Shown: positions 46,651 to 56,411, counted from the first letter of the stretch. The stretch is DNA of 64,000 nt from Sinorhizobium alkalisoli (GCF_008932245.1 NZ_CP034909.1:2555001-2619000); one strand, 5' to 3'. Notes: generated by a model from the letters alone, not told the origin. Program-made: numbers and translations.

Positions 46651-46899
46651 GGCCTCCCGTATTCGCTCTCATAGAACGCTGAGGAACGCCCTATGCCATT
46701 GAAGCTAAGCATGACCGACCGGTCGGAGACCGCCGCCACGCAGCTCCAAACAAACAGCTTTTCGTTTGCTTTCGGTAAACGCGTTGGGTTCGGTTGTCTC
46801 TAGTCGGCGAATAATGCGCTGTCGCCCAACAGTTCAGCGGTTTTTGGGCAATGCCGTGCAGATCGGGAACGCGAACAAGAGACGCAGCAGGCTATATAC

Positions 46900-47442
46900 C
46901 TACGCGTCGCCGGTGACGACGCCGACGAATGGCAGTTCGCGGAAAGCATAGGCGGCATCCATGCCGTAGCCGACCACAAAATGGTCCGGGCATTCGAAGC
47001 CGACATAGTCCGCCTCCAGGTCGAGCTTACGTTTTGAGCGCTTGTCGAGCAGCACCGCCACCGTCACGTTGCGGGCACCACGCTCAAAAAGCAGGTCCTT
47101 GGCAAAACGCAGCGTGCGACCGGATTCGAGAATGTCGTCGATCAGCAGCACGTCACGGTCGTGCACGTCGCTGTCGATGTCTTTGGTAATCTTGACACCT
47201 CTCGACTCGGTCCCTGTGCCGTAGCTCGAAAGCGTGATGAATTCGACCTCCGGCGCCAGGCCGGCGTCGTGCATGGCGCGAATAAGGTCGGCGGCAAAGA
47301 TGAACGAGCCCTTGAGAATGGAGATGACGAGCAGGTCCTTGTGCGGCCCGCGCATGATCTCATCGGCCATCTCCCTGTTGCGCTTGGCAATCAACTCCGC
47401 ACTGTAAAGAACCTCGATAGTCTTACCGCGAACGACGGGCAT
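46900..47442 (-). CDS. hpt: Hypoxanthine phosphoribosyltransferase
   Basis: Purine salvage: hypoxanthine plus PRPP to IMP. It is 180 aa. The PRPP-binding motif is VLLIDDILESGRT; LLVISILKGSFIFAADLIRA and VGYGMDAAYAFRELPFVG complete the type I fold. The start MPVVRGKTIEV gives the usual length; the ATG is preceded by GGAGAATCCTGC. It is upstream of cpdR on the same strand across 249 bp. Confidence 0.95.
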   Translation of the reverse strand: MPVVRGKTIEVLYSAELIAKRNREMADEIMRGPHKDLLVISILKGSFIFAADLIRAMHDAGLAPEVEFITLSSYGTGTESRGVKITKDIDSDVHDRDVLLIDDILESGRTLRFAKDLLFERGARNVTVAVLLDKRSKRKLDLEADYVGFECPDHFVVGYGMDAAYAFRELPFVGVVTGDA

Positions 47443-47562
47443 GCAGGATTCTCCGGTTTGCCAGGAAGAACACCAGCCTTCCCATTTCATGTGGTAAGGG
47501 AACACATGCGGAAGAACGCTCGGGGCCTCTCCTGTTCCGCTTTCAAGCGCCGAATACCACAA

Positions 47563-48219
47563 TCAGCGGGAAGAGGCACGGCTTTCGGCAAACGAAACAC
47601 TCACCTCAGGCATTTTTCCACCCGCATAGGGCAGCCGGGCGACGAAGTGGCGACTTTCGCCCGGCGCCAAAGCCGAACTCTCGGGCATGAGCCGCGTCGC
47701 CGTCACCTTGCGCCCGTTGCTGAGCACATCGACGACGAGAGGCGGCACCTGCTGTTCGCTGCCTGAACGGTTGTCGATCGTGGCGTAGACGGAGAGAACG
47801 CGCATGCCGCCGGCGTCGCCGAGAGCCGTGGTAATGCCTGCGATCGCCAGCGGATGCGCGTCGGCCTCATCCTGGCGGCCGAGCCCGGCAATTGTCAGGA
47901 ACGCGGCCAGGCCGAGAGCGAGGACGAGGCCCGCGAAACGCCGCGCCGGCATCGCGTCGAGTTTCGTCTCGGCAAGAGACATGAATCGGTGCGGCAAGCT
48001 TTCTGCCGTCACCGTCGTCGGGTGCGACAGAGGGCGAGTTGCCGCCCTTCGGTTGTCGTTGTAGACCGGATAGGCGCTCCGCCTCGGCCCTGGCGCCAAC
48101 GTCTCGAACTCGACGTCGATGTATTCTAGTCGCCTGGTCGCAGCCGCAGCCGAGCGCGGCCCTCGCTCCGGTGGAAGCAGGTCGATACCGGCAGCGGTCT
48201 TCGTGCGAAATGACTTCAT
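47563..48219 (-). CDS. Single-pass membrane protein with DUF3426-like domain
   Basis: A 218-aa protein. A cytoplasmic N-terminus (about 1-95) is followed by one membrane segment (about 103-122, AGLVLALGLAAFLTIAGL) and a periplasmic beta-type domain, VLSVYATIDNRSGSEQQVP...SSALAPGESRHF, like the DUF3426/FxLYD family. Function unknown. GGGAG 6 nt before the ATG supports this start; the 118 extra codons upstream would overlap ftsE regulatory DNA. It is divergent from ftsE. Confidence 0.8.
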   Translation of the reverse strand: MKSFRTKTAAGIDLLPPERGPRSAAAATRRLEYIDVEFETLAPGPRRSAYPVYNDNRRAATRPLSHPTTVTAESLPHRFMSLAETKLDAMPARRFAGLVLALGLAAFLTIAGLGRQDEADAHPLAIAGITTALGDAGGMRVLSVYATIDNRSGSEQQVPPLVVDVLSNGRKVTATRLMPESSALAPGESRHFVARLPYAGGKMPEVSVSFAESRASSR

Positions 48220-48359
48220 GGCGCTCTCCCGTCGTAGCGCCGCGCCTCTGATGAAGCGCGCCATGGTTTCGCTCCGGCAAATGCCCAGGCCCCTCAGGAA
48301 ACAAAGCATTGCATGAAACCCTGACGACACGTAAACGGAAATGGTTAATGTTTCGGAAA

Positions 48360-48383
48360 GGAGCCGCGAAAGCGGCGCCTTTT
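48360..48383 (+). terminator. Terminator-like hairpin upstream of ftsE
   Basis: GGAGCCGC-gaaa-GCGGCGCC with a GAAA loop (one A-G mismatch in the stem), then TTTT. No plus-strand gene lies upstream for several kb. It could end a small RNA or leader, or stop antisense transcription before ftsE. Confidence 0.5.
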
Positions 48384-48392
48384 CATGGAAAA

Positions 48393-48407
48393 TTAACGGC
48401 CGTTTAA
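48393..48407 (+). promoter_or_regulatory. CtrA box (TTAA-N7-TTAA) upstream of ftsE
   Basis: TTAA-CGGCCGT-TTAA with exact 7-bp spacing, the full consensus for CtrA, the cell-cycle master regulator of alphaproteobacteria. It is 158 bp before the chosen ftsE start. Direct control is inference, but it would fit ftsE and the cell-division role. Confidence 0.55.
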
Positions 48408-48564
48408 CCATGATGCGGCCCTCGGTTTTGCACTGGCAGGCGCGCTGTCCTACTGCATGGTCCTGATCTCCATTTGGGGACCCGAACGTGCAGCGGACGT
48501 GACGCCGCCGTTCCGACCGAGTAGCCGCGGATATCAGGTCGTGACGAGAGACTGGGCTGTCCCG

Positions 48565-49224
48565 TTGATTCATTTCGAAAATGTCGGACTGCGCTATGGC
48601 ATGGGACCGGAAATCCTCCGGGACTTGACCTTCGATATTCCGCGCCGGTCCTTTCAGTTCCTGACGGGGCCCTCCGGGGCGGGCAAAACGACGCTGCTTC
48701 GCCTGCTCTTCCTCTCGTTAAAGCCGACGCGCGGTCTCATTCGTATGTTCGATCGCAACATTTCCTCCATCCCACGCGAGGAATTCCCGATGCTGCGTCG
48801 CCGTGTCGGCATCGTTTTCCAGGACTTCCGTTTGCTCGATCATCTGACGACCTACGAGAATGTCGCTCTGCCGCTGAGGGTGCGGGGGAAGGACGAGTCC
48901 GCCTACCGCTCCGACGTGCTGGAGCTCTTGAAATGGGTCGGCCTCGGCGAACGCATCAATGTACTGCCACCGGTGCTTTCCGGCGGCGAGAAGCAGCGCG
49001 CCGCGATCGCGCGGGCCCTGATCGACCGGCCGGAAATCCTGCTGGCCGATGAGCCGACCGGAAATGTCGATCCGCCGATGGCACGCCGGCTCCTGAACCT
49101 GTTCCTCGAACTGAACCGGCTCGGGACCGCGGTGGTGATTGCCACCCACGACCTGTCGCTGATGGATCAGGTCGAGGCCAGACGCATGATCTTGTCACAG
49201 GGGCGGCTCGACATCTATGAATGA
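48565..49224 (+). CDS. ftsE: Cell division ATP-binding protein FtsE
   Basis: ABC ATPase of FtsEX, which couples division to periplasmic peptidoglycan hydrolase activation. It is 219 aa. Walker A GPSGAGKT (35-42), signature LSGGEKQR, Walker B ILLADEPTGNVD, His switch ATHD. The start is the TTG at 48565 (read MIHFENVGLRYG), the family length, because the upstream in-frame ATG would add 36 unrelated codons. It overlaps ftsX by 8 bp. Confidence 0.95.
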   Translation: MIHFENVGLRYGMGPEILRDLTFDIPRRSFQFLTGPSGAGKTTLLRLLFLSLKPTRGLIRMFDRNISSIPREEFPMLRRRVGIVFQDFRLLDHLTTYENVALPLRVRGKDESAYRSDVLELLKWVGLGERINVLPPVLSGGEKQRAAIARALIDRPEILLADEPTGNVDPPMARRLLNLFLELNRLGTAVVIATHDLSLMDQVEARRMILSQGRLDIYE

Positions 49225-50224
49225 GCAGCGCCCCCGCCGTGAAGCAGATCCGCCGCAGCCGCAGCGTCGCGCCGAGATGCGTGTGCGCCCCACCGGACCT
49301 ATCGTCCCCTCGGCCAATGTTTCCGGCAATGCGCTGATGTGCGTCATTGCCATCATGTCCTTCCTCGCCTGCCTGACGCTCGGCGGCGTCAGCATGGTGC
49401 GGGCGACGGCGCAAAGCTGGCAATCGCAGATCTCCCGGGAAATCACCATCCAGGTCAAGCCGGACGACAATCTCGACATGGAGAAGGCGCTTGCCGACGC
49501 ACGCGATCTCGCATTGACCTTCTCCGGCACGACGGGCGGGTCGATCATCGACCGCGCTGCGACGGCGCGGCTCCTGGAGCCCTGGCTCGGCGGCGGTCTC
49601 GACCTCGACGAACTGCCGGTACCGCGACTGGTGGTGATCACGATCGACGAGAACAATCCGCCGGATTTCGCCGCCATGCGCCAGGCGCTGACGGAGATGA
49701 TACCGCAGGCCTTCCTCGACGATCACCGCACCTGGGTCGACCGCCTGGTAACGATGGCGAACACCACCGCAATGATCGGCAGCGGCGTCCTGACGCTCGT
49801 CTTCTCGGCGATGGTGCTGACGGTCGTCTTCGCGACGCGCGGCGCGCTTTCCGGAAATCGCCACATCGTCGAGGTCCTGCATTTCGTAGGCGCGGAAGCC
49901 GGCTTCGTCGCCTCCGAATTCCAGAAGCACTTTTTGAGGATCAGCCTGAAGGGCGCCGGCGCCGGCGGGCTTCTCGCAGCCCTCTCCTTCGCAATCGCCA
50001 GCTTCTGGCAATCGCAGACCCTCGCCACCCCCGAAACCGATCAGGCGACCGCCCTCTTCGGCACATTCTCGATCGGCTATACCGGCTATCTCGGCATCTT
50101 CGCGATTATTCTCGTCATCGCCTTGTTGACGACGCTGACGGCACGGCTCACCGTCATGCGGACCATCTACGAAATCGACCTGATCCGGTCGGACCCCGGG
50201 CGGACCGATACCTTCCAGGGCTGA
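49217..50224 (+). CDS. ftsX: Cell division permease FtsX
   Basis: Membrane partner of FtsE, 335 aa. A basic Pro/Arg-rich cytoplasmic start precedes the first membrane segment (about 35-60). A periplasmic domain follows (about 65-180, where hydrolase partners bind), then three more membrane segments (about 190-215, 240-265, 290-315). The ATG lies inside the last codons of ftsE, indicating translational coupling. Confidence 0.93.
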   Translation: MNEQRPRREADPPQPQRRAEMRVRPTGPIVPSANVSGNALMCVIAIMSFLACLTLGGVSMVRATAQSWQSQISREITIQVKPDDNLDMEKALADARDLALTFSGTTGGSIIDRAATARLLEPWLGGGLDLDELPVPRLVVITIDENNPPDFAAMRQALTEMIPQAFLDDHRTWVDRLVTMANTTAMIGSGVLTLVFSAMVLTVVFATRGALSGNRHIVEVLHFVGAEAGFVASEFQKHFLRISLKGAGAGGLLAALSFAIASFWQSQTLATPETDQATALFGTFSIGYTGYLGIFAIILVIALLTTLTARLTVMRTIYEIDLIRSDPGRTDTFQG

Positions 50225-50572
50225 GCAGGTTCCGCAAAGCTGTACCCCATCACTTTTCCTTGGTAGACCCGTGAATGTCTGCTTCGCGCATCGGCCCATA
50301 AAATCGGACCCGATTGACGGAAAGCTCGATGCGCAGATAGACAGCGACCTTTGCGCCTCTGAAGAGACGCGCAGCGCTGCAATGGCGTCACCCCAAAATT
50401 CACGGCGGTTTGGGGCGACGAGATGCACAAAACAAGACTTGAAGCGCGTTGCACAAGTACGTTTGATCGCGAGGCGCTCTTGGCCCTGGCAGAATGGAGC
50501 TCGTTGGAGCGGTGATTCGCCCGCGTTTGATCTATTCCCTGCCGTAAAGGGCGGCTATGTGAGAGAATCACA
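50225..50572. repeat. Intergenic region with repeats, ftsX to ydcF
   Basis: GCGCATCG...CGATGCGC arms (50286-50334) enclose a CCATAAAATCGGACCCGATT core like that at 58515. A copy of the 44-bp unit follows (50339-50382, GACAGCGACCTTTGCGC...GCGCTGC). From 50383 to 50572 I see nothing but the ydcF upstream region. Confidence 0.65.
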
Positions 50573-51295
50573 ATGGTTGAGGAGCTTCGCGGGAACCGAA
50601 TGGCCGACAAAGGCAAATGGCGAGACAGGGCAGCACACCGCCGCCGGTCCCGCAGCCTGCTGCGGAGGATTCTGCGCCGAAGCTTTTTCGTCCTGGTTTC
50701 CTTCCTCGGCCTCTTCATTGCCGGCTTTCTGCAATTTGCCGACACCGTCGCCTCGCTGCAGCCCCCGCTAGCGCCCAAGGCCGATGCAATCATCGTCCTT
50801 ACCGGCGGTTTCCAGCGGATCGACCAAGGGGTCGAACTCTTGAAGACCGGCGCCGGCAAACGGCTTCTCATCTCCGGCGTTCACCCCGCGACGACCGGGA
50901 GCCAGATCCGCCGCAACACGCAGAGCTCGACCGCTCTCTTCAAATGCTGCGTGGATATCGGGCACCAGGCGATCGACACGACGGGCAATGCGACCGAAGC
51001 CTCCCAGTGGATTCTCGATCGCGGTTACCGGAGCGTTCTCGTCGTCACCAACAATTATCACATGCCCCGGAGCCTGCTTGAATTGCGCCGTGCCCGGCCG
51101 GAAACGGAGTTCATTGCCTATCCGGTCGTCAACTCCGATCTGAAGTCGAGCAACTGGCTGCGCAATCCGCTATTCCTGAAGGCCATATTGCTCGAATACG
51201 CCAAATACTCCATTGCGTCGCTGCGGGACCTGGCCGGTTCCCATTCCGAACACCAGCCCAGGACCGCCTCCTCTCAGGGAACGCCGACCGAATAG
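50573..51295 (+). CDS. YdcF/DUF218 family membrane protein
   Basis: A 240-aa ElyC/SanA/YdcF-type protein. It has a basic N-terminus, one membrane segment (about 36-58), then the DUF218 domain: ADAIIVLTGGFQRIDQGVELL, KRLLISGVHP and SVLVVTNNYHMPRS. Members affect cell-wall or envelope assembly. The start is 50573 or 50600 (MADKGKW); both have fair ribosome sites. It lies between ftsX and plsC, a common alphaproteobacterial order. Confidence 0.88.
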   Translation: MVEELRGNRMADKGKWRDRAAHRRRSRSLLRRILRRSFFVLVSFLGLFIAGFLQFADTVASLQPPLAPKADAIIVLTGGFQRIDQGVELLKTGAGKRLLISGVHPATTGSQIRRNTQSSTALFKCCVDIGHQAIDTTGNATEASQWILDRGYRSVLVVTNNYHMPRSLLELRRARPETEFIAYPVVNSDLKSSNWLRNPLFLKAILLEYAKYSIASLRDLAGSHSEHQPRTASSQGTPTE

Positions 51296-51373
51296 CCAAA
51301 GAACAGTTTTCCTTCGAGCGGGTTTCGTGTAGGCAGCGGCCGAAAGCCTTGCATCCGCACGAGAGACTGCCTG

Positions 51374-52153
51374 ATGATCATCCTGCGTTCGATCCTCTTC
51401 AATCTGGTCTTCTACGCCAATCTGATCGCGCAGATGATCGTGATGACGCCGGTCTATTTCCTCTTGCCGCGCAAGGCATCCTGGATCGTGCCGAAGAACT
51501 GGGTGCGCAGCAATCACTGGCTAATGGAGAAGATTGTCGGCACGACCTTCGAGATCGAGGGCCTGGAAAACATTCCAATGGGCTCCTACATATTCGCGCC
51601 GAAGCACCAGTCTTTTTGGGACACCTACGCGCTTCTGCCCTGGCTCGATGATCCGTTCTACATCCTGAAGCGCGAGCTCACCTGGATACCGCTCTTCGGC
51701 TGGTACGTCATCAAGCAGCGCATGGTGCCGGTAAATCGTGCCGCGCGGGGCAAGGCCATGTCCGCCGTGATGGAGCGCACCAAACGGGAATTGGCAACCG
51801 GGCGTCAGTTGATCATCTACCCGGAAGGAACGCGCCGCCCGCCGGGGGCACCGCCGGAATATAAGTTCGGGATCGCTCGGCTCTATCGGGACCTGCAGGT
51901 GCCGGTCGTCCCCATCGCCATGCATCCGGGCCTGTTCTGGCCGAGGCGCAAATTCCTGCGCTTCCCCGGCCATTTCAAGGTGCGTATCCTGCCGCCGATC
52001 GAGCCCGGCATGGACCCGGATGCCTTCCTCAAGAAGCTCGTGGAAGTCACCGAAGCCGCCAGCGACGAGCTTCTCGTCGAGACGGTCCGGAACAATCCGC
52101 ATGTGCCGCTCCCGGCTACGGCCAAACGGCGGCTGAGCGAGCTTAGCGCCTGA
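51374..52153 (+). CDS. plsC: 1-acyl-sn-glycerol-3-phosphate acyltransferase
   Basis: It makes phosphatidic acid from lysophosphatidic acid. The 259-aa protein has a membrane segment at about 8-30, the HX4D motif KHQSFWDT (His78, Asp83), and the glycerol-phosphate binding motif YPEGTRRPPG (about 148-157). A GCCTG-ATG start follows GAGA. It is preceded by ftsEX-ydcF on the same strand. Confidence 0.93.
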   Translation: MIILRSILFNLVFYANLIAQMIVMTPVYFLLPRKASWIVPKNWVRSNHWLMEKIVGTTFEIEGLENIPMGSYIFAPKHQSFWDTYALLPWLDDPFYILKRELTWIPLFGWYVIKQRMVPVNRAARGKAMSAVMERTKRELATGRQLIIYPEGTRRPPGAPPEYKFGIARLYRDLQVPVVPIAMHPGLFWPRRKFLRFPGHFKVRILPPIEPGMDPDAFLKKLVEVTEAASDELLVETVRNNPHVPLPATAKRRLSELSA

Positions 52154-52217
52154 GAGAGAGGCATGACAGCGCCGAATTCCTATGCAGCGCCGCGCGTCCT
52201 TTCAGACGTACAAAGAA

Positions 52218-52790
52218 CTATGTCTCTTTGAGTTTACGCGTCGCGCTTTGCGAAAGGACTCCGTTCGAGAGGTCGGCGGCGACCTCTTCGAGCCACTGGT
52301 CGCGGATGCCCATCTCCCGCAGATGGGCCAGTGTATTGAGCACGTATTCGCTGTTCGGACCCGACCTGCCGAACGCGACGGCGACCGTTGCCGCCGCCTC
52401 CGCCGGTGTCCGACCGCCGGCATATTGCGCGTGATCGCGGTCCACCACATAGGCAAGCGCCGGCACGCGACGCCCGTCCATGAGTTGCACCGGCATGACC
52501 CTTTCCTTGTAGACGCGGGTTACCAGCTCCCGTTCGCGCAGATAATCGATCACCTCCGCTCTATCGGGGAGCGCGATGCGAAAGGCAGTGCCGATGCAGG
52601 AGCCGCCATAGTCGAGGCCGAGCACCAGGCCCGGTCGCTGTTCGGTGCCACGGTGCACCCAGGAATGCACGCATAGGGAGCGGCGATAGCCGAAAGCGCG
52701 GGCGGTCCACTTCTCCTCGAAGCGGAAGCCCGGATTCCACATCAACGATCCGTAGCCAAAGACCCAAAATTCGTCCATATCCACTGCCAT
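52218..52790 (-). CDS. Gamma-glutamylcyclotransferase (ChaC-like)
   Basis: A 190-aa protein of the ChaC class. The phosphate-binding-like loop FWVFGYGSLMWNPGF opens the fold, followed by RPGLVLGLDYGGSCIGTAFRI and YVLNTLAHLREMGIRDQWLEE. ChaC enzymes degrade glutathione to 5-oxoproline and Cys-Gly. The start could be MDEFWVFGYG, 4 codons in. Its 3' part lies against a repeat (52180-52250). Confidence 0.88.
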   Translation of the reverse strand: MAVDMDEFWVFGYGSLMWNPGFRFEEKWTARAFGYRRSLCVHSWVHRGTEQRPGLVLGLDYGGSCIGTAFRIALPDRAEVIDYLRERELVTRVYKERVMPVQLMDGRRVPALAYVVDRDHAQYAGGRTPAEAAATVAVAFGRSGPNSEYVLNTLAHLREMGIRDQWLEEVAADLSNGVLSQSATRKLKET

Positions 52791-53231
52791 TCACCAGCGC
52801 CGCCGGCCCCGAAAAAGGCGTCGAGGTGAGCGACGGCCGGCCGCATGTCTCCTTAATCGCCCTCGATTTGTCGACGAAGGCATGCAGCAATCCAAAGTGC
52901 TACAGCAATCTTTGCGCGTCTGATAGGACGCGGCGCTGTAATGGGTCTTTTAGAGCGGGATGATGGAAGGTGTGAAGCGGTTTCCACCTTCTTTCGCCCC
53001 AATTCTCTACAGCGCCGCGCGTCTTGTTGGACGCGCAAAGGTCGCTGTAGCACTTAGAATTGCTGCATGTCTTTGTCCTTTAATCGAGGTCGATTAAAGG
53101 AGACATGCAGTAAGATGCATGCGGGCTGAAGAGAAAGCCGCCTGCTGCATCGGAGGAAAAATCAGTTTGCGGGACCGGAAGCGGCCAAAGAAATGCAGCT
53201 TCCGCCGAAGCAATTGGAGCATGCGAGTATC
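52791..53231. repeat. Composite mosaic repeat, two inverted copies
   Basis: The largest repeat block. First copy: a degenerate long palindrome (52840-52888) then a 44-bp unit (52900-52940). Middle: GAGCGGGATGATGGAAGG...GCGGTTTCCACC, another repeat type (52953-52990). Second copy, in inverted order: the 44-bp unit (53007-53050), then a long palindrome (53063-53110) lacking 4 nt on one arm. The whole looks like two composite elements head to head. No gene is seen. Confidence 0.85.
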
Positions 53232-54245
53232 ATGACGATGACCGAGGTCGACAAGGGATCACGTGCCGGCAGGAAGTTACTCTGGCTTGCGGCGGGCGTC
53301 GTGCTGGTCACCAGCCTCTATTCGGGTGGCTGGTTCCTCGCGGCGGACCAGATCGAAAAGCGCCTGCCGGCCTATCTTGCAGAGAAGCGGAAGGCCGGCC
53401 TTGGCGCCGAATGCGGGGATATGGAGGTGCGCGGCTTTCCATTTCGAATCGGCCTCTTCTGCGAAAAAGTTCGCCTCGACGACGCCCGCTATGGCGCCTC
53501 CGCCTCCTTCGGGGCGCTGAGGTCCGCCGCACAGGTCTACCAGCCCGGCCGCGCCGTGATCGAACTCGATGGGCCGGCGGAAATCCGCGTCTCGCCGGGC
53601 GTTTCGATCTCGGCCGATTGGACGCTGCTGCATGCAAGTCTTGCGGCAACGCTTACCGGCGTCGATCGCACCTCGCTTGCCTATGACAATCTGACGGGCG
53701 CGGTTCGCTCGCCGCTGTCGGCAAAGGGCCTCAACTTCGGCGCCAATCATGGGGAACTGCATTTGCGCCAGAACGGCGACGACCTCGATGCGGCCTTGAG
53801 CGTCGACAAGCTCGACCTGCGCCCTGAGGATGGGCAGAGCCTCGCTCGGCCGGCCGATATCGCTGCGGATTTCACATTGACGGGAAAGGCCGATTGGCTC
53901 CTGGGGGCCTCGCTTTCGCCGCATGCGCTACGCGGCACGGCAGGCGAACTGCGCCAGCTGGCGCTGGACCTGGGGGACGGAATGAGCGCCAAGCTTTCCG
54001 GCCCCTTTTCCGTCAATGAGCAGGGGCTCATTTCCGGCGAGTTCTCCCTCACGCTGATGGGCATCGGCGCCTGGCGCGACAGCCTGTCGAAAGCCGTTCC
54101 CGAGGAGACGGATCTCATCAACAACGTCGCCAATATGCTGACGGCGCTTGCCGGCGGCAAGGACAAGGCGACCGTCAAGCTCAATGTACGAGACGGCACC
54201 GCCTTCCTCGCCTTCGTTCCCCTCGGGGTGCTGCCGGCGTTATAG
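53232..54245 (+). CDS. DUF2125 domain-containing protein
   Basis: A 337-aa protein with an N-terminal membrane anchor (about 13-32) and a large periplasmic region. The DUF2125 signature is seen near the start: DQIEKRLPAYLAEKR, then GDMEVRGFPFRIGLFCEKVR with two cysteines. The family is alphaproteobacterial and of unknown role, resembling AsmA-like lipid-transport domains only in a general way. The start MTMTEVDKGS is the more likely; an ATG 13 codons upstream lies near repeat DNA. Confidence 0.87.
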   Translation: MTMTEVDKGSRAGRKLLWLAAGVVLVTSLYSGGWFLAADQIEKRLPAYLAEKRKAGLGAECGDMEVRGFPFRIGLFCEKVRLDDARYGASASFGALRSAAQVYQPGRAVIELDGPAEIRVSPGVSISADWTLLHASLAATLTGVDRTSLAYDNLTGAVRSPLSAKGLNFGANHGELHLRQNGDDLDAALSVDKLDLRPEDGQSLARPADIAADFTLTGKADWLLGASLSPHALRGTAGELRQLALDLGDGMSAKLSGPFSVNEQGLISGEFSLTLMGIGAWRDSLSKAVPEETDLINNVANMLTALAGGKDKATVKLNVRDGTAFLAFVPLGVLPAL

Positions 54246-54303
54246 GCGGGGGCCGCCGCAGCGTCCGCGATGCCGCCGCAGTCATTCAAATCGGAACCGA
54301 CAT

Positions 54304-55230
54304 CTATTTCTGATCCATGGCATGCCGGCCGAAGTCCGGCATGGGCGTGTCCTGGCCGGCCTGGATGATCGAGCGACGGATGGCCCGCGTGCGGGTGAAG
54401 AGATCGAACAGCTTGTCACCGTCGCCCCAGCGGATCGCACGCTGCAGCGAAGCCAGATCCTCGGAGAACCGCGCGAGCATTTCCAGAATGGCATCCTTGT
54501 TGTGCAGGCAGACGTCCCGCCACATGGTCGGGTCCGAAGCCGCAAGGCGGGTGAAATCGCGGAAGCCGGAGGCGGAATATTTGATCACTTCGGACGCGGT
54601 GACCGCTTCCAGATCGTCGGCCGTTCCGACGATGTTGTAGGCGATGATGTGCGGCAGATGCGAGACGATGGCCAGCACCTTGTCGTGATGCTCCGCGTCC
54701 ATTTCCTCGACCATGGAACCCAGCGTTTCCCAGAAGAGCCGCAGCCGCGCCACGGCTTCCTCGTCCGCACCTACCGGCGGCGTCAGAATGCACCAGCGGC
54801 CGCGGAAAAGCCCCGCAAAGCCGGCATCCGGACCGGAATGCTCCGTGCCGGCGATCGGATGGCCGGGGATGAAGTGCACGCTCTTAGGCAGATGCGGGGC
54901 CATCTGCCCGATCACCGACCCCTTGGTCGAGCCGACGTCGGTAACGATCGCGCCCGGTTTCAAATGCGGCGCGATCTCCGCTGCCACGGCCCCGGAAGCA
55001 CCGACCGGCACCGAGACGATGACGAGATCGGCATCCTTGACCGCCTCGGCGGCCGAAAGCGCATAATGGTCGCCAAGACCAAGCTCGCCCGCACGCTTCA
55101 GGGTGGCTTCGCTGCGCGTCGAAACGACGATGGTGCCGGCGAGCTGCTTCTCCCTGATGTCGCGTGCGATCGACGAGCCGATCAGGCCGATCCCGACAAG
55201 CGCGATGGTTTCGAACTGCTGAGCCATCAT
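54304..55230 (-). CDS. tyrC: Prephenate/arogenate dehydrogenase
   Basis: NAD(P)-dependent oxidative decarboxylation in tyrosine synthesis. It is 308 aa. NAD site [45 protein letters not shown] holds the catalytic His; a helical dimerisation domain follows. No chorismate mutase domain. The first ATG (55230) overlaps the hisC stop as ATGA, so the two are coupled. It may act on arogenate, prephenate or both. Confidence 0.94.
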   Translation of the reverse strand: MMAQQFETIALVGIGLIGSSIARDIREKQLAGTIVVSTRSEATLKRAGELGLGDHYALSAAEAVKDADLVIVSVPVGASGAVAAEIAPHLKPGAIVTDVGSTKGSVIGQMAPHLPKSVHFIPGHPIAGTEHSGPDAGFAGLFRGRWCILTPPVGADEEAVARLRLFWETLGSMVEEMDAEHHDKVLAIVSHLPHIIAYNIVGTADDLEAVTASEVIKYSASGFRDFTRLAASDPTMWRDVCLHNKDAILEMLARFSEDLASLQRAIRWGDGDKLFDLFTRTRAIRRSIIQAGQDTPMPDFGRHAMDQK

Positions 55231-56348
55231 TTCAGTCCCATGAATTCGGTCAGCGCCGCGATGACGCCTTCGTTCGCCTCCTGCGCGCCGATCGTCATAC
55301 GAAGCGCATTTGGAAAACCGTAGGCGCCAACGGCGCGCAGGATGAAGCCGCGCCCCGTCAGGAACGCATCGGCGGCCTCGGCGGTCTTTCCTTCCCTGCC
55401 CGGGAAATGGATCAGCAGGAAATTTGTAACCGACGGCGTCACCCGAAGACCGATCGCCGTCAGTGCTTCGCCGACCCTTGCGAGCCAGGCGAGATTGTGC
55501 TCGACCGCAGCGGCGGCGAAAGCCTGGTCGCGAACAGCCGCTGCGCCGGCGGCGAGAGCCGGCGCATTGAGGTTGAATGGCCCACGTATGCGGTCGAGCA
55601 CGTCCACCACGGCATGCGGCGCATACATCCAGCCGATGCGCAGGCCCGCCAGACCGTAGATTTTCGAGAGTGTCCGCGTCATCACCACATTGCGGTTGGC
55701 CGAGACCAGTTCCAGCCCCGCTTCATAATCATTGCGCCGGACATATTCGGCATAGGCTGCATCGAGCACCAGCAACACGTCTGCCGGAAGACCCGCTTGC
55801 AGCCGCCGCATTTCGTCGACCGGAATGTAGGTGCCGGTCGGGTTCGCCGGGTTGGCGATGAAGACGATCCTGGTGCGCTCCGTGACGGCTGCCAGGATCT
55901 GATCGACGTCGACCCGCTCATCCTTCTCCTTGACGGTTACCGCCGTACCGCCGGCCGCGATAATCTGGATCTTGTAAACCAGGAATCCGTGCTCGGTGAC
56001 GATGCCCTCGTCACCCGGACCAATATAAGCGTGGCAGAGCAGACCGAGGAGCTCGTCCGAACCATTGCCGCAAAGGATATTCGCCGGATTCAGCCCGTGG
56101 ACCTCAGCCATCGCTTCCTTGAGCGCCGATGCCCGTCCGTCGGGATAGCGCTCGAGATTGAAGGCGGCGTTCTGGAACGCCTCGATCGCGCGCGGGCTGG
56201 GACCGAGTGGCGTTTCGTTCGACGACAGCTTGTGCACCTTGACCGCACCCGGCGCATGCTCCTTGCCCGGAACATAGGCGGCTATGTCCAGGATACCGGG
56301 GCGCGGCCCGGGGTTCTTCAAAGCAAGGTTCATCGGCTCGGCCTTCAC
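55227..56348 (-). CDS. hisC: Histidinol-phosphate aminotransferase family enzyme
   Basis: PLP aminotransferase, 373 aa. The PLP lysine lies in [50 protein letters not shown] and [14 protein letters not shown] are HisC-like. Its coupling to tyrC suggests use with aromatic substrates (imidazole acetol-phosphate and/or phenylpyruvate-type keto acids), as reported for such pairs; the sequence alone cannot decide. An alternative start is MNLALKNPG, 5 codons in. Confidence 0.92.
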   Translation of the reverse strand: MKAEPMNLALKNPGPRPGILDIAAYVPGKEHAPGAVKVHKLSSNETPLGPSPRAIEAFQNAAFNLERYPDGRASALKEAMAEVHGLNPANILCGNGSDELLGLLCHAYIGPGDEGIVTEHGFLVYKIQIIAAGGTAVTVKEKDERVDVDQILAAVTERTRIVFIANPANPTGTYIPVDEMRRLQAGLPADVLLVLDAAYAEYVRRNDYEAGLELVSANRNVVMTRTLSKIYGLAGLRIGWMYAPHAVVDVLDRIRGPFNLNAPALAAGAAAVRDQAFAAAAVEHNLAWLARVGEALTAIGLRVTPSVTNFLLIHFPGREGKTAEAADAFLTGRGFILRAVGAYGFPNALRMTIGAQEANEGVIAALTEFMGLK

Positions 56349-56411
56349 GGGAAAGATGAGGTCCAGCCAATAGCCGGAGCGCAGAAATTTGTCGAGTGCG
56401 ACGTGATTTAC

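Larger units (their letters stand above)
48220..48564. other. ftsE upstream region with CtrA box and hairpin
   Basis: 345 bp between divergent genes. It contains a terminator-like hairpin (48360-48383) and a perfect TTAA-N7-TTAA box (48393-48407), both listed separately. No gene is seen. Confidence 0.6.

Noticed and set aside
46715..46726. CCGACCGGTCGG palindrome upstream of cpdR
   Set aside because: A 12-bp GC palindrome can occur by chance in this base composition, and no matching regulator or second site was seen.
48956..50428. 490-codon minus-strand open frame opposite ftsX
   Set aside because: Composition of a shadow frame. ftsE and ftsX on the plus strand have complete motifs.
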